Shown: positions 43,101 through 49,699 of the stretch, piece by piece
Layout of the letters: every line of letters starts with the position of its first letter
How positions within the stretch are numbered: the first letter of the stretch is position 1
Position numbers and translations under genes: made by a program
The notes under the pieces: model-generated
What the model was told of the DNA's origin: nothing
What the model saw: only the letters and a program-made list of their open reading frames with translations
The model's database searches: none
Assembly: GCF_001640805.2 (NCBI RefSeq)
Contig: NC_066848.1
Span: forward strand, 7,951,526 to 8,015,525
Direction of reading: 5' to 3'
DNA from: Lates calcarifer
Lineage: Eukaryota > Chordata > Actinopteri > Centropomidae
DNA length: 64,000 nt

Positions 43101-46100
43101 GATGTGTGTGCCCCAGGACGGAGCCCCTGCCAACATCAGTCTACCTGCCTCATCACCTCCACTGGACCCAAGTAAGAATTTGCTGCCAGTGCAGCCAGAT
43201 ATAGTGAAAAATGATGATGATGTACTGTATATTGAAAAATAGATGATATATGCAAACTTAGAGGTAGCTTTGTCTGTGTTTCTAGTATTGTGTTTGTGTG
43301 TTGCAGGTGTGTGTGCGCTCCTGGTTATGTTGGTGATGACTGCAGTGTAGACTATAATGACTGTGAGGAGCATCGCTGTCAGAATGATGCTCGGTGTGTG
43401 GATGAGCTAAATGGATACTCCTGCGCCTGTGTCAAAGGATACAGGTGAGAGTACAAAGTTAACATACACAGGCTTTATTTTGGCTACATAGTCCCTCCAC
43501 CCACCCACCCCCAAAAAATAAAATAAAATAAAATAAATCCTCACTCTCTTTCCTGTTACAGTGGTCAGTTGTGTGAGGTTCCCCCATCTCCACTGTCCCT
43601 GTGTGAGCTGGCTGACTGCCAGAACAACGCCCCGTGTGTGGAGCGAGGCGGGCGCGCCCTCTGCCAGTGTCCTCCAGAGTTTGGGGGGCCACGCTGTGAG
43701 AAGCTGGTCAGTGTCAACTTCATTGACAGAGACTCTTACCTACTGCTCTCTGACCTCAAGAACTGGCCACAGGCCAACATCACCCTACAGGTAATCCCAG
43801 AGTGTGTTAATGTGTAAGCATTTATATGATTTATGTGCATTGAAACTGCCTCTCTGAGGCCTGAATAATTCAAACCCAATGCAATCATTTTCTCTCTGTA
43901 GGTGTCAACAGCTGAGGATAATGGTATTTTGCTGTACAATGGAGACAATGATCATATTGCTGTGGAGCTCTATCAAGGCCATGTCAAAGTCAGCTATGAC
44001 CCCGGCAGCCAGCCAGGACATGCCATCTACAGGTAAGGTGCCCTGTACCCTTCACAAGGCTCAACTTTACTGATATACTTGGATGATTCCAGACTGTATT
44101 GACTCTATGTTATTCTTTTTCCAGTACCGAGACTATCAATGATGGCCAGTTCCACACAGTGGAGCTAGTGACCTTTGACCAGATGGTGAACCTGTCCATT
44201 GACGGGGGTCTCCCTACCACAATGGACAGCTTTGGGGCGGTGCGGCCCCTCAACGGGGAAGCTCCGCTATACGTGGGGGGTAGGGGCCCTCTCCAGAACA
44301 CACCTCCCTCCTCTGCAGGCACTCTTATCTACTACACTACTGTCAATCACCACCCCTCCCCCCTCGCTTTGTTACCACCGCAACCTACCCCTCCCCTTAA
44401 CCATGCAACCCTGTTCTACCTCCACCCACACCATACTCACCTTCAGTCATGACTGTGTTTGCTAGGGGCCACACATTAATGCACACACCATATGCGCACA
44501 TTTGGAATAGACAAATAACCTATTTCACCTTGACAGAAAAAACTGTCAAAAAAATGACAAATCATGACCTATAGTGAACATACACTACCATAAAGTCCAA
44601 TAGGGCTATTTTTGTCGCAGCACATTTTTCAGTGTGTAAAGCACGCCCTCTAGTGATTACCATAAGAACTACCAGACACAGTCTTAAAATTTGTTTTGTA
44701 TTTGCATGGATTTTGCTTGAACAAAATGCAACTGTATTTATTTGTAATGTGTGATTAAGCCACTCTTGACAAAATTCTGAAAATTGGACAATAAAAATTC
44801 TAAAATTTACCTGATTAATGTCAAAAGAATGCCTGTCTTACATTTATCACCGTGCAACTCAAGTACTGTCACAGTTGACATGACAGTTTGCTCAGGAGTG
44901 GCTCTCAGTTTGTGTCAGTGCTGTGATGTGCCGTGTTGTGCTGTACTGTTTTTCATTCATACAACACTACAGATGTTTTCCCATTCTTCTTTGCCTTCTG
45001 CTGTCATCTCTTTCAAGGATGATGTGTCTTGTGGTGCAAATGCAAAATATAATTTAATTAGAAAAAGTTGCATATACCAATTTGACTCTAAATGCACTGT
45101 TGAGACACATGTGTTTGAAAATGCCTTCCTCCATTACACTCATACCAGCCCTGTGTTAGCTGTCTGTTTGTGGTCCAGTATGCACGTCCTCACACATATA
45201 AACATCATCTCTTTTCTCTCTCCTCCTTCAGGCATGCCAGTGGATGTGCACTCAGGTGCTTTCCGTCTCTGGCAGATCCAGAATGGTTCCAGTTTCCATG
45301 GCTGTATACAGAACCTGTACATCAACAACGAGCTCCAGGACTTCACCAAGACCCAGATGAAGCCTGGCGTGGTACCGGGCTGCGAGCCCTGCAAGAAGAT
45401 CTACTGTGTACATGGCATCTGCCAGCCTGATGGGGTCCAGGGACCAGTGTGCCACTGCCAGCCAGGCTGGAGCGGGCCTCACTGTGACCAGCCTGCTACC
45501 AACCCCTGCCAGGGCAGCAAGTACGTTAGTAAATGGGATACAATTTTTACTGCAGAGCAAAGATCTTCTTGTCTATTAAGACAATCGAAGAAGTACTTAA
45601 ATCCCGTTCTGAAGTTAAAGTAACAATACAACCAGTGCTATGTTAAGATGTTTCTAAAACCCCTGCATTCAAAATCCCACCAATGTAAAAGCACAGAAGT
45701 AGTTTCAGGAAAATGTATTTTAAGAATCAAAAGCAAAAGTACAAGTTTGACAGAAAAATGGTCACTGTTACTAACATATTATATGGGACACAGGTACTTC
45801 AAAATGGTTCTCAAGTGCAGACCTGGGATAAATGTTCTTAATTATTTTTAACCTCTGATCACTGGGAATCTTTTACAAAGCTGTAAATCAGTGATGCTGC
45901 TCTTGATCAATTTATTTTTGGAACAGGAAATTTGATCAAGGTTATTGTCTCTAACAAGGTGCGTCCATGGAAAGTGCATCCCACTGGACACTCAGTCTTA
46001 CCGCTGTGAGTGTGCGGAGGGTTACCGCGGTGCCCTGTGTAACCAACAGGGGGAGCTGTTCAACCCCTGCCGTCGCCTGTCCTGCAAACACGGTCGCTGC

Positions 46101-46502
46101 CAGATCTCAGACACGGGAGATGCCTACTGTCACTGTGAAAGTGGCTACACTGGGGAACTTTGTGATGCAGGTTGGTTTAATCTACATCACTATCTAATCT
46201 GAAATAAAATGGTGATATGAAGTGAGTACTAATGTCTGTCTGTATGTGTTTCCTGTCCTCCAGAGTCTGAGTGCCGAGGGGAGCCTGTGCGAGACTACTA
46301 CCAGGTACAGCGAGGCTATGCCATCTGCCAGACAACACGCGTTGTCTCTTGGGTGGAGTGTACTGGAGCTTGTGACACGGGGGCCTGCTGCGCCAGCCAG
46401 CGAATGAAGCGCCGGAAATACACCTTTGAGTGCAGCGATGGAACCTCCTTCAGTGAGGAAGTGGAAAAGACCATCAAGTGCGGCTGCGTGGGCTGCATGT
46501 AG
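11527..46502 (+). CDS. slit1: slit1, Slit guidance ligand 1 (partial: 33 exons to the stop codon; 5' exons lie upstream)
   Basis: Slit proteins are secreted ligands of Robo receptors that repel axons and migrating cells. The second LRR domain binds Robo, and the C-terminal part binds heparan sulfate and other matrix partners (family knowledge). Joining the 33 exons listed below gives 1393 residues, numbered here p1-p1393 from the Asp of DLSENFIQ. I see the last LRRs and C-cap of domain 1 (p1-126), domain 2 (about p127-350), domain 3 (p359-583), domain 4 (p584-777), six EGF repeats (about p778-1010), laminin G (about p1012-1190), three EGF repeats (about p1195-1314) and a cystine knot (p1315-1393). 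Every exon junction keeps frame and every intron is GT-AG. Slit1 is favoured over slit2 and slit3 by residues in exon 28 to the C-terminus ([29 protein letters not shown]). About 140 N-terminal residues are missing because the window starts inside an intron. The a and b fish paralogues cannot be told apart here. Confidence 0.97.
11599..12302 (+). other. slit1 intron between window exons 1 and 2
   Basis: 704 bp. The segment 11630-11770 (ggtcaataaaatgtg ... ctgctgattaatcttc) resembles a degraded copy of a common teleost interspersed repeat. Nothing else recognised. Confidence 0.7.
12303..12374 (+). CDS. slit1: slit1 window exon 2: LRR of domain 1
   Basis: 72 nt, p24-47, reading [20 protein letters not shown]. 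Acceptor tctgcag, donor gtaagt, phase 2 on both sides. Confidence 0.96.
12375..13565 (+). other. slit1 intron between window exons 2 and 3
   Basis: 1191 bp. G-rich on the + strand from about 12940 to 13145 and GA-rich at 13400-13470. No gene seen. Confidence 0.75.
13566..13637 (+). CDS. slit1: slit1 window exon 3: LRR of domain 1
   Basis: 72 nt, p48-71, reading [20 protein letters not shown]. Acceptor tttcacag, donor gtaagt. It is the last LRR before the first C-cap. Confidence 0.96.
13638..14420 (+). other. slit1 intron between window exons 3 and 4
   Basis: 783 bp of unique-looking sequence. No gene or recognisable repeat seen. Confidence 0.75.
14421..14584 (+). CDS. slit1: slit1 window exon 4: LRR C-terminal cap of domain 1
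   Basis: 164 nt, p72-126. The cap cysteines are visible as NCDCHLAWL, then QCTG and FSCS. The [12 protein letters not shown] stretch resembles SLIT1 from memory. Acceptor ctaacag, donor gtaaga, ending in phase 1. Confidence 0.96.
14585..18819 (+). other. slit1 intron between window exons 4 and 5
   Basis: 4235 bp. It contains a (GT)n run at 15238-15256, T19 at 15776-15794, a tandem duplication near 17403-17525, a (CT)n tract at 17834-17890 and (AC)n at 18043-18071. A conserved-looking island is at about 15290-15400. No coding exon seen. Confidence 0.75.
17834..17890. repeat. (CT)n tract
   Basis: CT dinucleotides turning into CCCTCT units. Confidence 0.95.
18820..18967 (+). CDS. slit1: slit1 window exon 5: linker and LRR N-terminal cap of domain 2
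   Basis: 148 nt, p127-175. A short Ser/Gly-rich linker ([14 protein letters not shown]) leads into the cap [19 protein letters not shown]. It opens domain 2, the Robo-binding module in Slit proteins. The acceptor ctcttcag sits between 4.2 and 4.4 kb introns; donor gtaagc. Confidence 0.95.
18968..23408 (+). other. slit1 intron between window exons 5 and 6
   Basis: 4441 bp, the longest complete intron. It contains three direct copies of a 22-bp unit (tgtttccatatgaatctgtc...) at 19574-19639 and conserved-looking islands near 19885-19990 and 20983-21120. No coding exon seen. Confidence 0.75.
19574..19639. repeat. Three direct copies of a 22-bp unit
   Basis: Unit 'tgtttccatatgaatctgtc' plus 'tg'; the third copy has one change. 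Confidence 0.95.
23409..23480 (+). CDS. slit1: slit1 window exon 6: LRR 1 of domain 2
   Basis: 72 nt, p176-199, reading [20 protein letters not shown]. Acceptor ttctccag, donor gtaagt, phase 2. Confidence 0.96.
23481..26335 (+). other. slit1 intron between window exons 6 and 7
   Basis: 2855 bp. AT-rich from about 24180 to 24930, then CA-rich short stretches (25825-25855 and 25990-26003). No gene seen. Confidence 0.75.
26336..26407 (+). CDS. slit1: slit1 window exon 7: LRR 2 of domain 2
   Basis: 72 nt, p200-223, reading [20 protein letters not shown]. Acceptor caacacag, donor gtaagt. The next intron is only 101 bp. Confidence 0.96.
26509..26580 (+). CDS. slit1: slit1 window exon 8: LRR 3 of domain 2
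   Basis: 72 nt, p224-247, reading [20 protein letters not shown]. Acceptor atatcccag, donor gtaagt. Confidence 0.96.
26836..26979 (+). CDS. slit1: slit1 window exon 9: LRRs 4-5 of domain 2 (double-length exon)
   Basis: 144 nt, p248-295, encoding two LRRs ([15 protein letters not shown] and [15 protein letters not shown]). The acceptor is preceded by a run of ten C, an unusual polypyrimidine tract. Donor gtgagt. Confidence 0.95.
26980..28413 (+). other. slit1 intron between window exons 9 and 10
   Basis: 1434 bp. It holds a teleost-type interspersed repeat at about 27890-28100 and ends in a long pyrimidine tract (28305-28413). No gene seen. Confidence 0.75.
27890..28100. mobile_element. Common teleost interspersed repeat (non-autonomous), diverged copy
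   Basis: The order of 'agcttagcttagctta', 'gctagcctggctctg', 'cctgtttccagtctt' and 'gttagcttcatatttacc' is a combination I recognise from many teleost introns and flanks. Ends and target duplications are not clear. The family name is not recalled. Confidence 0.6.
28414..28577 (+). CDS. slit1: slit1 window exon 10: LRR C-terminal cap of domain 2
   Basis: 164 nt, p296-350. Cap motif [16 protein letters not shown], then [18 protein letters not shown] and a KSKKFRCS close. Acceptor ttctccag, donor gtaggc, ending phase 1. Confidence 0.96.
28578..29627 (+). other. slit1 intron before the 24-nt microexon
   Basis: 1050 bp, strongly pyrimidine-rich on the + strand (28580-28740, 29020-29170 and 29300-29395). 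Such tracts next to a microexon could bind splicing regulators; that is inference. No gene seen. Confidence 0.7.
29628..29651 (+). CDS. slit1: slit1 window exon 11: 24-nt microexon between LRR domains 2 and 3
   Basis: 24 nt encoding AKEQYFIP (p351-358). It lies between introns of 1050 and 2896 bp, with acceptor catcacag and donor gtgagt. Entry and exit are both phase 1, so inclusion or skipping keeps the frame. The peptide is identical to the one I recall in SLIT1 and SLIT2, where this segment is alternatively spliced. Confidence 0.9.
29652..32547 (+). other. slit1 intron after the 24-nt microexon
   Basis: 2896 bp. It contains a T10 run at 29900-29909, GT and CA runs near 30650-30665 and 31688-31767, and a pyrimidine-rich block at 31880-32290. 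No gene seen. Confidence 0.75.
32548..32692 (+). CDS. slit1: slit1 window exon 12: LRR N-terminal cap of domain 3
   Basis: 145 nt, p359-406. It reads [20 protein letters not shown], then the cap [20 protein letters not shown]. Acceptor gtgttcag, donor gtaagg. Confidence 0.95.
32788..32862 (+). CDS. slit1: slit1 window exon 13: LRR 1 of domain 3
   Basis: 75 nt, p407-431, one codon longer than the usual LRR exon ([19 protein letters not shown]). The extra residue in the LEATG segment is a feature of this exon in Slits. Acceptor ctcttcag, donor gtaaat. Confidence 0.95.
32963..33106 (+). CDS. slit1: slit1 window exon 14: LRRs 2-3 of domain 3
   Basis: 144 nt, p432-479, two LRRs ([18 protein letters not shown] and [17 protein letters not shown]). 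Acceptor tcccacag, donor gtgagt. Neighbouring introns are 100 and 120 bp. Confidence 0.96.
33227..33370 (+). CDS. slit1: slit1 window exon 15: LRRs 4-5 of domain 3
   Basis: 144 nt, p480-527, two LRRs ([18 protein letters not shown] and [17 protein letters not shown]). Acceptor ctcttcag, donor gtgaga. Confidence 0.96.
33455..33621 (+). CDS. slit1: slit1 window exon 16: LRR C-terminal cap of domain 3
   Basis: 167 nt, p528-583. Motifs are [20 protein letters not shown], then [19 protein letters not shown] and FRCEEG. The donor follows GAG GAG G as gtaagt, ending phase 1. Confidence 0.96.
33622..34396 (+). other. slit1 intron between window exons 16 and 17
   Basis: 775 bp. T-rich and pyrimidine-rich toward the acceptor (34115-34396, with a T run around 34259-34276). 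No gene seen. Confidence 0.75.
34397..34529 (+). CDS. slit1: slit1 window exon 17: LRR N-terminal cap of domain 4
   Basis: 133 nt, p584-627, reading [18 protein letters not shown], then [20 protein letters not shown]. Acceptor tttcccag follows a T-rich tract; donor gtgagt. Confidence 0.95.
34530..36597 (+). other. slit1 intron between window exons 17 and 18
   Basis: 2068 bp. It contains the longest dinucleotide run of the window, (GT)34 at 34867-34934, and AT-rich sequence from 35700 to 36540. No gene seen. Confidence 0.75.
34867..34934. repeat. (GT)n microsatellite, 68 bp
   Basis: Uninterrupted GT dinucleotides. Short reading frames through it are artefacts of the repeat. Confidence 0.98.
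36598..36666 (+). CDS. slit1: slit1 window exon 18: LRR 1 of domain 4
   Basis: 69 nt, p628-650, one codon shorter than the standard LRR exon ([20 protein letters not shown]). Acceptor ttgttcag, donor gtaagt. Confidence 0.95.
36749..36820 (+). CDS. slit1: slit1 window exon 19: LRR 2 of domain 4
   Basis: 72 nt, p651-674, reading [20 protein letters not shown]. Acceptor cttttcag, donor gtaagt. The intron before it is 82 bp. Confidence 0.96.
36943..37014 (+). CDS. slit1: slit1 window exon 20: LRR 3 of domain 4
   Basis: 72 nt, p675-698, reading [20 protein letters not shown]. Acceptor acattgcag, donor gtgagt. A 50-bp GT run lies 52 bp into the following intron. Confidence 0.96.
37067..37116. repeat. 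(GT)n microsatellite
   Basis: Uninterrupted GT run starting 52 bp after window exon 20. Confidence 0.97.
40510..40740. mobile_element. Common teleost interspersed repeat, diverged copy
   Basis: It carries the series 'gattgattaacatgccagtt', 'tttgtagaatgttgg', 'gaaacgaaaaatgctgattg', 'cccaagataacattttcaaa' and 'cccaaagttattcaatactc'. This is the pattern of a very widespread teleost repeat. Termini are not resolved and the family name is not recalled. Confidence 0.6.
40911..40982 (+). CDS. slit1: slit1 window exon 21: LRR 4 of domain 4
   Basis: 72 nt, p699-722, reading [20 protein letters not shown]. The acceptor is cctaag (AAG rather than the usual CAG), fixed by frame and protein similarity. 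Donor gtaagt. Confidence 0.95.
40983..42155 (+). other. slit1 intron between window exons 21 and 22
   Basis: 1173 bp with a few CA-rich and GT-rich stretches. No gene seen. Confidence 0.75.
42156..42319 (+). CDS. slit1: slit1 window exon 22: LRR C-terminal cap of domain 4
   Basis: 164 nt, p723-777. It reads [20 protein letters not shown], then [19 protein letters not shown] and ends KKFECTG. Acceptor cgatcag, donor gttagt. Confidence 0.96.
42409..42533 (+). CDS. slit1: slit1 window exon 23: EGF repeat 1
   Basis: 125 nt, p778-819. EGF cysteines appear in [18 protein letters not shown] and YRCSCPPGF. Acceptor tccttag; donor gtcaga follows a full AAG codon (phase 0). Confidence 0.95.
42650..42747 (+). 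CDS. slit1: slit1 window exon 24: end of EGF 1 and first part of EGF 2
   Basis: 98 nt, p820-851, reading [20 protein letters not shown], then [12 protein letters not shown]. Acceptor gtcttag, donor gtgagg. Confidence 0.94.
42838..42977 (+). CDS. slit1: slit1 window exon 25: end of EGF 2 and EGF 3
   Basis: 140 nt, p852-898. EGF 3 has the calcium-binding type start [16 protein letters not shown] and the hydroxylation-type segment [10 protein letters not shown]. Acceptor ttcacag, donor gttagt. Confidence 0.96.
43078..43171 (+). CDS. slit1: slit1 window exon 26: end of EGF 3 and first part of EGF 4
   Basis: 94 nt, p899-929, reading [20 protein letters not shown]. Acceptor gtgtag, donor gtaaga. 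Confidence 0.94.
43307..43444 (+). CDS. slit1: slit1 window exon 27: end of EGF 4 and EGF 5
   Basis: 138 nt, p930-975, reading [19 protein letters not shown], then [13 protein letters not shown]. Acceptor gttgcag, donor gtgaga. Confidence 0.95.
43513..43537. repeat. (AAAAT)n tract upstream of window exon 28
   Basis: A-rich pentamers 24 bp before the exon, inside a 117-bp intron. Confidence 0.9.
43562..43790 (+). CDS. slit1: slit1 window exon 28: end of EGF 5, EGF 6 and start of laminin G
   Basis: 229 nt, p976-1052. After the EGF 5 close (GQLCE) a short linker, VPPSPLSL, leads into EGF 6 ([12 protein letters not shown]) and then the laminin G opening ([18 protein letters not shown]). In human SLIT2 the proteolytic cleavage site lies in this linker (family knowledge); here the linker has no basic residue. 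An (AAAAT)n run ends 24 bp upstream of the exon. Confidence 0.96.
43902..44032 (+). CDS. slit1: slit1 window exon 29: laminin G domain
   Basis: 131 nt, p1053-1095, reading [20 protein letters not shown], then [16 protein letters not shown]. Acceptor tctgtag (phase 0), donor gtaagg. Very close to SLIT1 from memory. Confidence 0.96.
44125..44279 (+). CDS. slit1: slit1 window exon 30: laminin G domain
   Basis: 155 nt, p1096-1147, reading [20 protein letters not shown], then [17 protein letters not shown] and APLYVGG. The donor lies in a G run; phase and the following GC ATG fix it at gtaggg. Confidence 0.95.
44280..45231 (+). other. slit1 intron between window exons 30 and 31 (laminin G)
   Basis: 952 bp. 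An open frame continues from this intron into exon 31, but the stretch before 45232 shows no similarity to Slit and ends with a clear ccttcag acceptor. It is intron. Confidence 0.85.
45232..45520 (+). CDS. slit1: slit1 window exon 31: end of laminin G, EGF 7 and start of EGF 8
   Basis: 289 nt, p1148-1243, the longest exon here. It reads [20 protein letters not shown], then [22 protein letters not shown] 7 ([15 protein letters not shown]) and the start of EGF 8 (NPCQGSK). Acceptor ccttcag, donor gtacgt. Confidence 0.96.
45521..45958 (+). other. slit1 intron between window exons 31 and 32
   Basis: 438 bp, mostly filled by a diverged teleost interspersed repeat (about 45590-45860). It splits EGF 8. 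Confidence 0.8.
45590..45860. mobile_element. Common teleost interspersed repeat, diverged copy
   Basis: It has 'ccctgcattcaaaatcccac', 'gtaaaagcacagaagtag', 'aatcaaaagcaaaagtac' and 'ttctcaagtgcagacctgg' in an order typical of a frequent teleost repeat. No intact ends were seen. Confidence 0.6.
45959..46170 (+). CDS. slit1: slit1 window exon 32: EGF repeats 8 and 9
   Basis: 212 nt, p1244-1314, reading [20 protein letters not shown], then [19 protein letters not shown]. The acceptor is ctaacaag, a weak AAG site, but the AA+G codon and the protein match fix it. Donor gttggt. Confidence 0.94.
46264..46502 (+). CDS. slit1: slit1 window exon 33: C-terminal cystine knot and stop codon
   Basis: 239 nt, p1315-1393 plus TAG at 46500-46502. 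The cystine-knot cysteines are in [37 protein letters not shown] and KCGCVGCM. A basic patch (RMKRRK) sits mid-domain. This domain in Slit supports dimerisation and glycan contact (family knowledge). Acceptor tcctccag. Confidence 0.96.
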
Positions 46503-48310
46503 CACCATTCACTCACATTTCCTGCCGCTGCTGTAAAGCAGAAGATAGAAAGGAAGGAAGAAAGGAAGGAAGAGAGAGGACTGGAGGAGAGCGAGGGAGG
46601 GAAAGAAAGAGAGAGAGAGATTATAAAGAATATATATAAAACCTCTATCTATATATTATGGACAACAATGTTTGTAAAATAGGACATTTCCTCCCCTTCC
46701 AAGGGTGTGTGACCTACAGTAACACAGAGAATCCAACATCATGAGCAACAATGTAGAAGTGAAAACAACGGCAACAAAACCATTGTATCTGCAACATTGT
46801 TCAAGGGGTCCAGAGAGACAGGTGTTGCATTCAGAGTGAGGCATCCCTCCAACCCAATTTACCCAGTGTGAATCCCCCATTCATCTGTGAGGCCTCTGAC
46901 AGCCTAGCCACCATCTACAATCTTTACTATGTGGAGGCAGTGAGGACAGTGGGGTCTAGCCTGGCTAAGAATGGCAGAAGAAAGGCAGAGAAAGACAAAA
47001 AGAGAGAAACAGAGGGATACAAGGAGAGCCGGACCATTTGACTTGGCAAAGCTATCTTGAGTTGAGCTTGGCTGGGTTACCTGGACTGGGCTGGATGTGG
47101 TTTGGGTTAAGTTAAAGTTGTTGTTGTTGGTTTGGTGTAGGAATTCCTCTGCCAGGATACAGCCATCCATCCACAAATGCACATGTAGAAGTGAACAAAG
47201 AAAAAGGTAGAGTTAGAGCGGCACATAATCCAGTGCAGGTGTCGTGGCTTCAAGGCCAGATGGTCTGGTGTCACAGTTTTTTGCTGTGAGGTACCGCAAC
47301 ATAGAAAATCCATAAAAAATAGAGACTGCACTGACTAGCAGCACTGAAAATGACAGTCATACACCTCTCTGAAGTATATGATCACACATGCATGGCATAC
47401 ATACATTTACACACAGTCTTCCCACTTGTACAAGTGAGAGGGCTTGTGTGGTGCAACTATCTATTCTGTTCGTACAGCAAACCAATCTGGCGCTGGCAGT
47501 GCCCAGCGGTAATCAGTCACCCAGCATGCATTGCCTCAGGGCTAGGATGATTTGCATAATCCCACCCCTTTTGAGCAAGAAGCCATTTAGCCTGGCTCCT
47601 CTTGATGCTTGCAGTATTAAACTTGTGCAAACTGTTGCATGTGTGGAGAAGAGTTTGCCAACAAATATGTAGAGCTTCTTAATATCATTATAAATGTTAT
47701 TACAAAACAAAAGGTTGCAGAATCATCTTCTGAATTTTGTTTTGTTTTGTCTAATTTCTCATATTGATTTGTTTTTATTTTTGTTATATTTTGTTATATT
47801 TTGTTTCATGATGCAACCTAACTCCTTTAGCTGCCCCCCATCCCTCCCCGACAACCCTTTATATAGAAATGCCTAACAGATTCTAATATATATATATTTG
47901 TATTTCATTTTGGTATAGTATTTTTCTATGTTAAAGACTAAGTCTGTTTCTGGAAGCTTTGGGACCGGTGGAAAGGCATTTAGTTGGTTCCCTAGGTGTT
48001 TTTATTTGTTGATCTCACTTGCTCCAACAAGGTAATTAATTACGTTAATTGGCCAAAAATACAGCAGCAGGTTGGCCTTGTTGTATAGGAGGCAGTATTG
48101 GTCTAGAAATATGTTTAATATTGTATATGTTGTCTTCCATGTGAATATTACATCTAATTCATGAGAGTCTGTGCTTGTTTTTATTTATTTTATCTAAAGG
48201 TGTTTTCCTGTAGAAAGTGAAAGGCATCAATGTTGCTGACTTTCAAATATTTTCAAAAATTTCAAAAAGATGAAAAAAGGTAAAATAATGAATAAAAAAG
48301 CATAAAAATC
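46503..48310 (+). other. slit1: slit1 3' UTR (end estimated)
   Basis: It follows the TAG. It includes a purine tract at 46541-46620, T-rich sequence at 47730-47810 and an AT run at 47885-47900. The first good poly(A) signal in an AT-rich setting that I see is AATAAA at 48291-48296. Others are AATAAA at 48727-48732 and ATTAAA at 49643-49648, so the transcript may run to about 49670. Confidence 0.6.
48291..48296 (+). terminator. Candidate poly(A) signal AATAAA for slit1
   Basis: Canonical hexamer about 1.8 kb after the stop codon, inside a run of A-rich sequence. It is one of several candidates. Confidence 0.4.
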
Positions 48311-48726
48311 TGTAAGGTATTTGTAACACCACTTAATGGCGAGTTACGGCAGTGTTTTCCTCCTCTCTGGCTCACACATTCCTCATTTGCTTCAGGAGCT
48401 GGGATTAAGAGATGTCCCCTGCAAATTTTACCTTGTAATTACCATACCACACTTAAAGGCTTCTGATTGTTTTCATGTTCATTTTGTTGATGTGCTGGGT
48501 TGTATTTCTGTCATTTTAATTTGAGAGATGTTTGCCATAGAAAGAAGGTGTTTTTTTAGTTCAACAGAGTTAAAGTAGTCAAGCTCAACTGATCATAAGC
48601 TGCTGTCAAGCCAGAAGAAACAGGATGAAGTTGCCTCTGTGGACAATAATCATGTTAAGGTATATCATCCTAAATCTGTTGGAATAGGCAATTGTGTGAA
48701 GCATTACATGCCTACTACTGACAGAT

Positions 48727-48732
48727 AATAAA
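48727..48732 (+). terminator. Alternative candidate poly(A) signal AATAAA
   Basis: Canonical hexamer in 'gataataaatgag', downstream of the first candidate. Which one is used cannot be told from sequence. Confidence 0.3.
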
Positions 48733-49642
48733 TGAGAAAGGTCTGGACATTTCGATGTCTGTCAGTTCTGGCTCGCTATCCACACACACACAAAAAAAGA
48801 AGAAATGGTGCCAATTACGGTGAACACAACAGTCATACCTGAATGTATAAATGTGTATAGATAAATATGACCTATGCTTACTCATGAAGTGGTAACTTTT
48901 AGCTGTTATTTAGTTTCCAATGTAAGATATAGAAATCACAAACTGTTGAATAAGTGACAGTCCATCAGGATGGCTTATGGCATTGTTCTCCCTGCACATT
49001 GGGATTGTGTTTATCCATTTTGCTGATCTAAATGTTAAAAGTCTCTTTATAGTGTGAAAGGCTGCAGACTCAGATCTCAGCTCGGTACAATGCCACATCA
49101 CAGAGCTCCCATTCATATTGCTACCCATGTTAACTTTGTTTTACATGCTGTTGATGTGATCCCAGTGGTGTACAATAACATTAAAAGAAGATCTTATAAA
49201 GGATACTGATGAACAGTCACTGTAATTTTTAGGCTTTGTGCCTCATAAAGGTGCATATTTAGTCGAATGTGGCTTTCTTTTCATGTCTCCTTTCCTTCCT
49301 CTGCACTGATCTGTACTGGACTGGTGCATTCAACTTCCTGGTAGACATCTTAGTGGTGCTTGTGCTATATTGAGATGTAATTCAGTTGTCTGGTCACATG
49401 ACCAGAAACACAGATTTTCCATCATATGAGCTATATACATAAATATGTTATTGTAAACAACACAATGTCTCTGTTGTATTGAACTGGTGCAAAAACTTAA
49501 GAAATATCCCTGACTGGGTTCTGTCTGTTTGCTTTTTTGTTTCAGGATTGATGGTGGGATTGAACTGAAAAACTCCCAAATAATGCTGAATGTATGTAGT
49601 GCCACCGACAAAATGTTTACCAAACCTCCACTCTTTTCATTA

Positions 49643-49648
49643 ATTAAA
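49643..49648 (+). terminator. Alternative candidate poly(A) signal ATTAAA
   Basis: Common variant hexamer in 'taattaaact', followed within 40 bases by GT-rich sequence (aaatgtgtgtgctttt), which fits a downstream element. It would give a 3' UTR of about 3.1 kb. Confidence 0.35.
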
Positions 49649-49699
49649 CTTAAATGTGTGTGCTTTTAAGGCTGTGTTGTCTTGGCATTTGTTCTTTAA

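Noticed and set aside
44784..45623. 279-codon frame
   Set aside because: It is intron read into slit1 exon 31 and out again. The real exon is 45232-45520 with clear splice sites.
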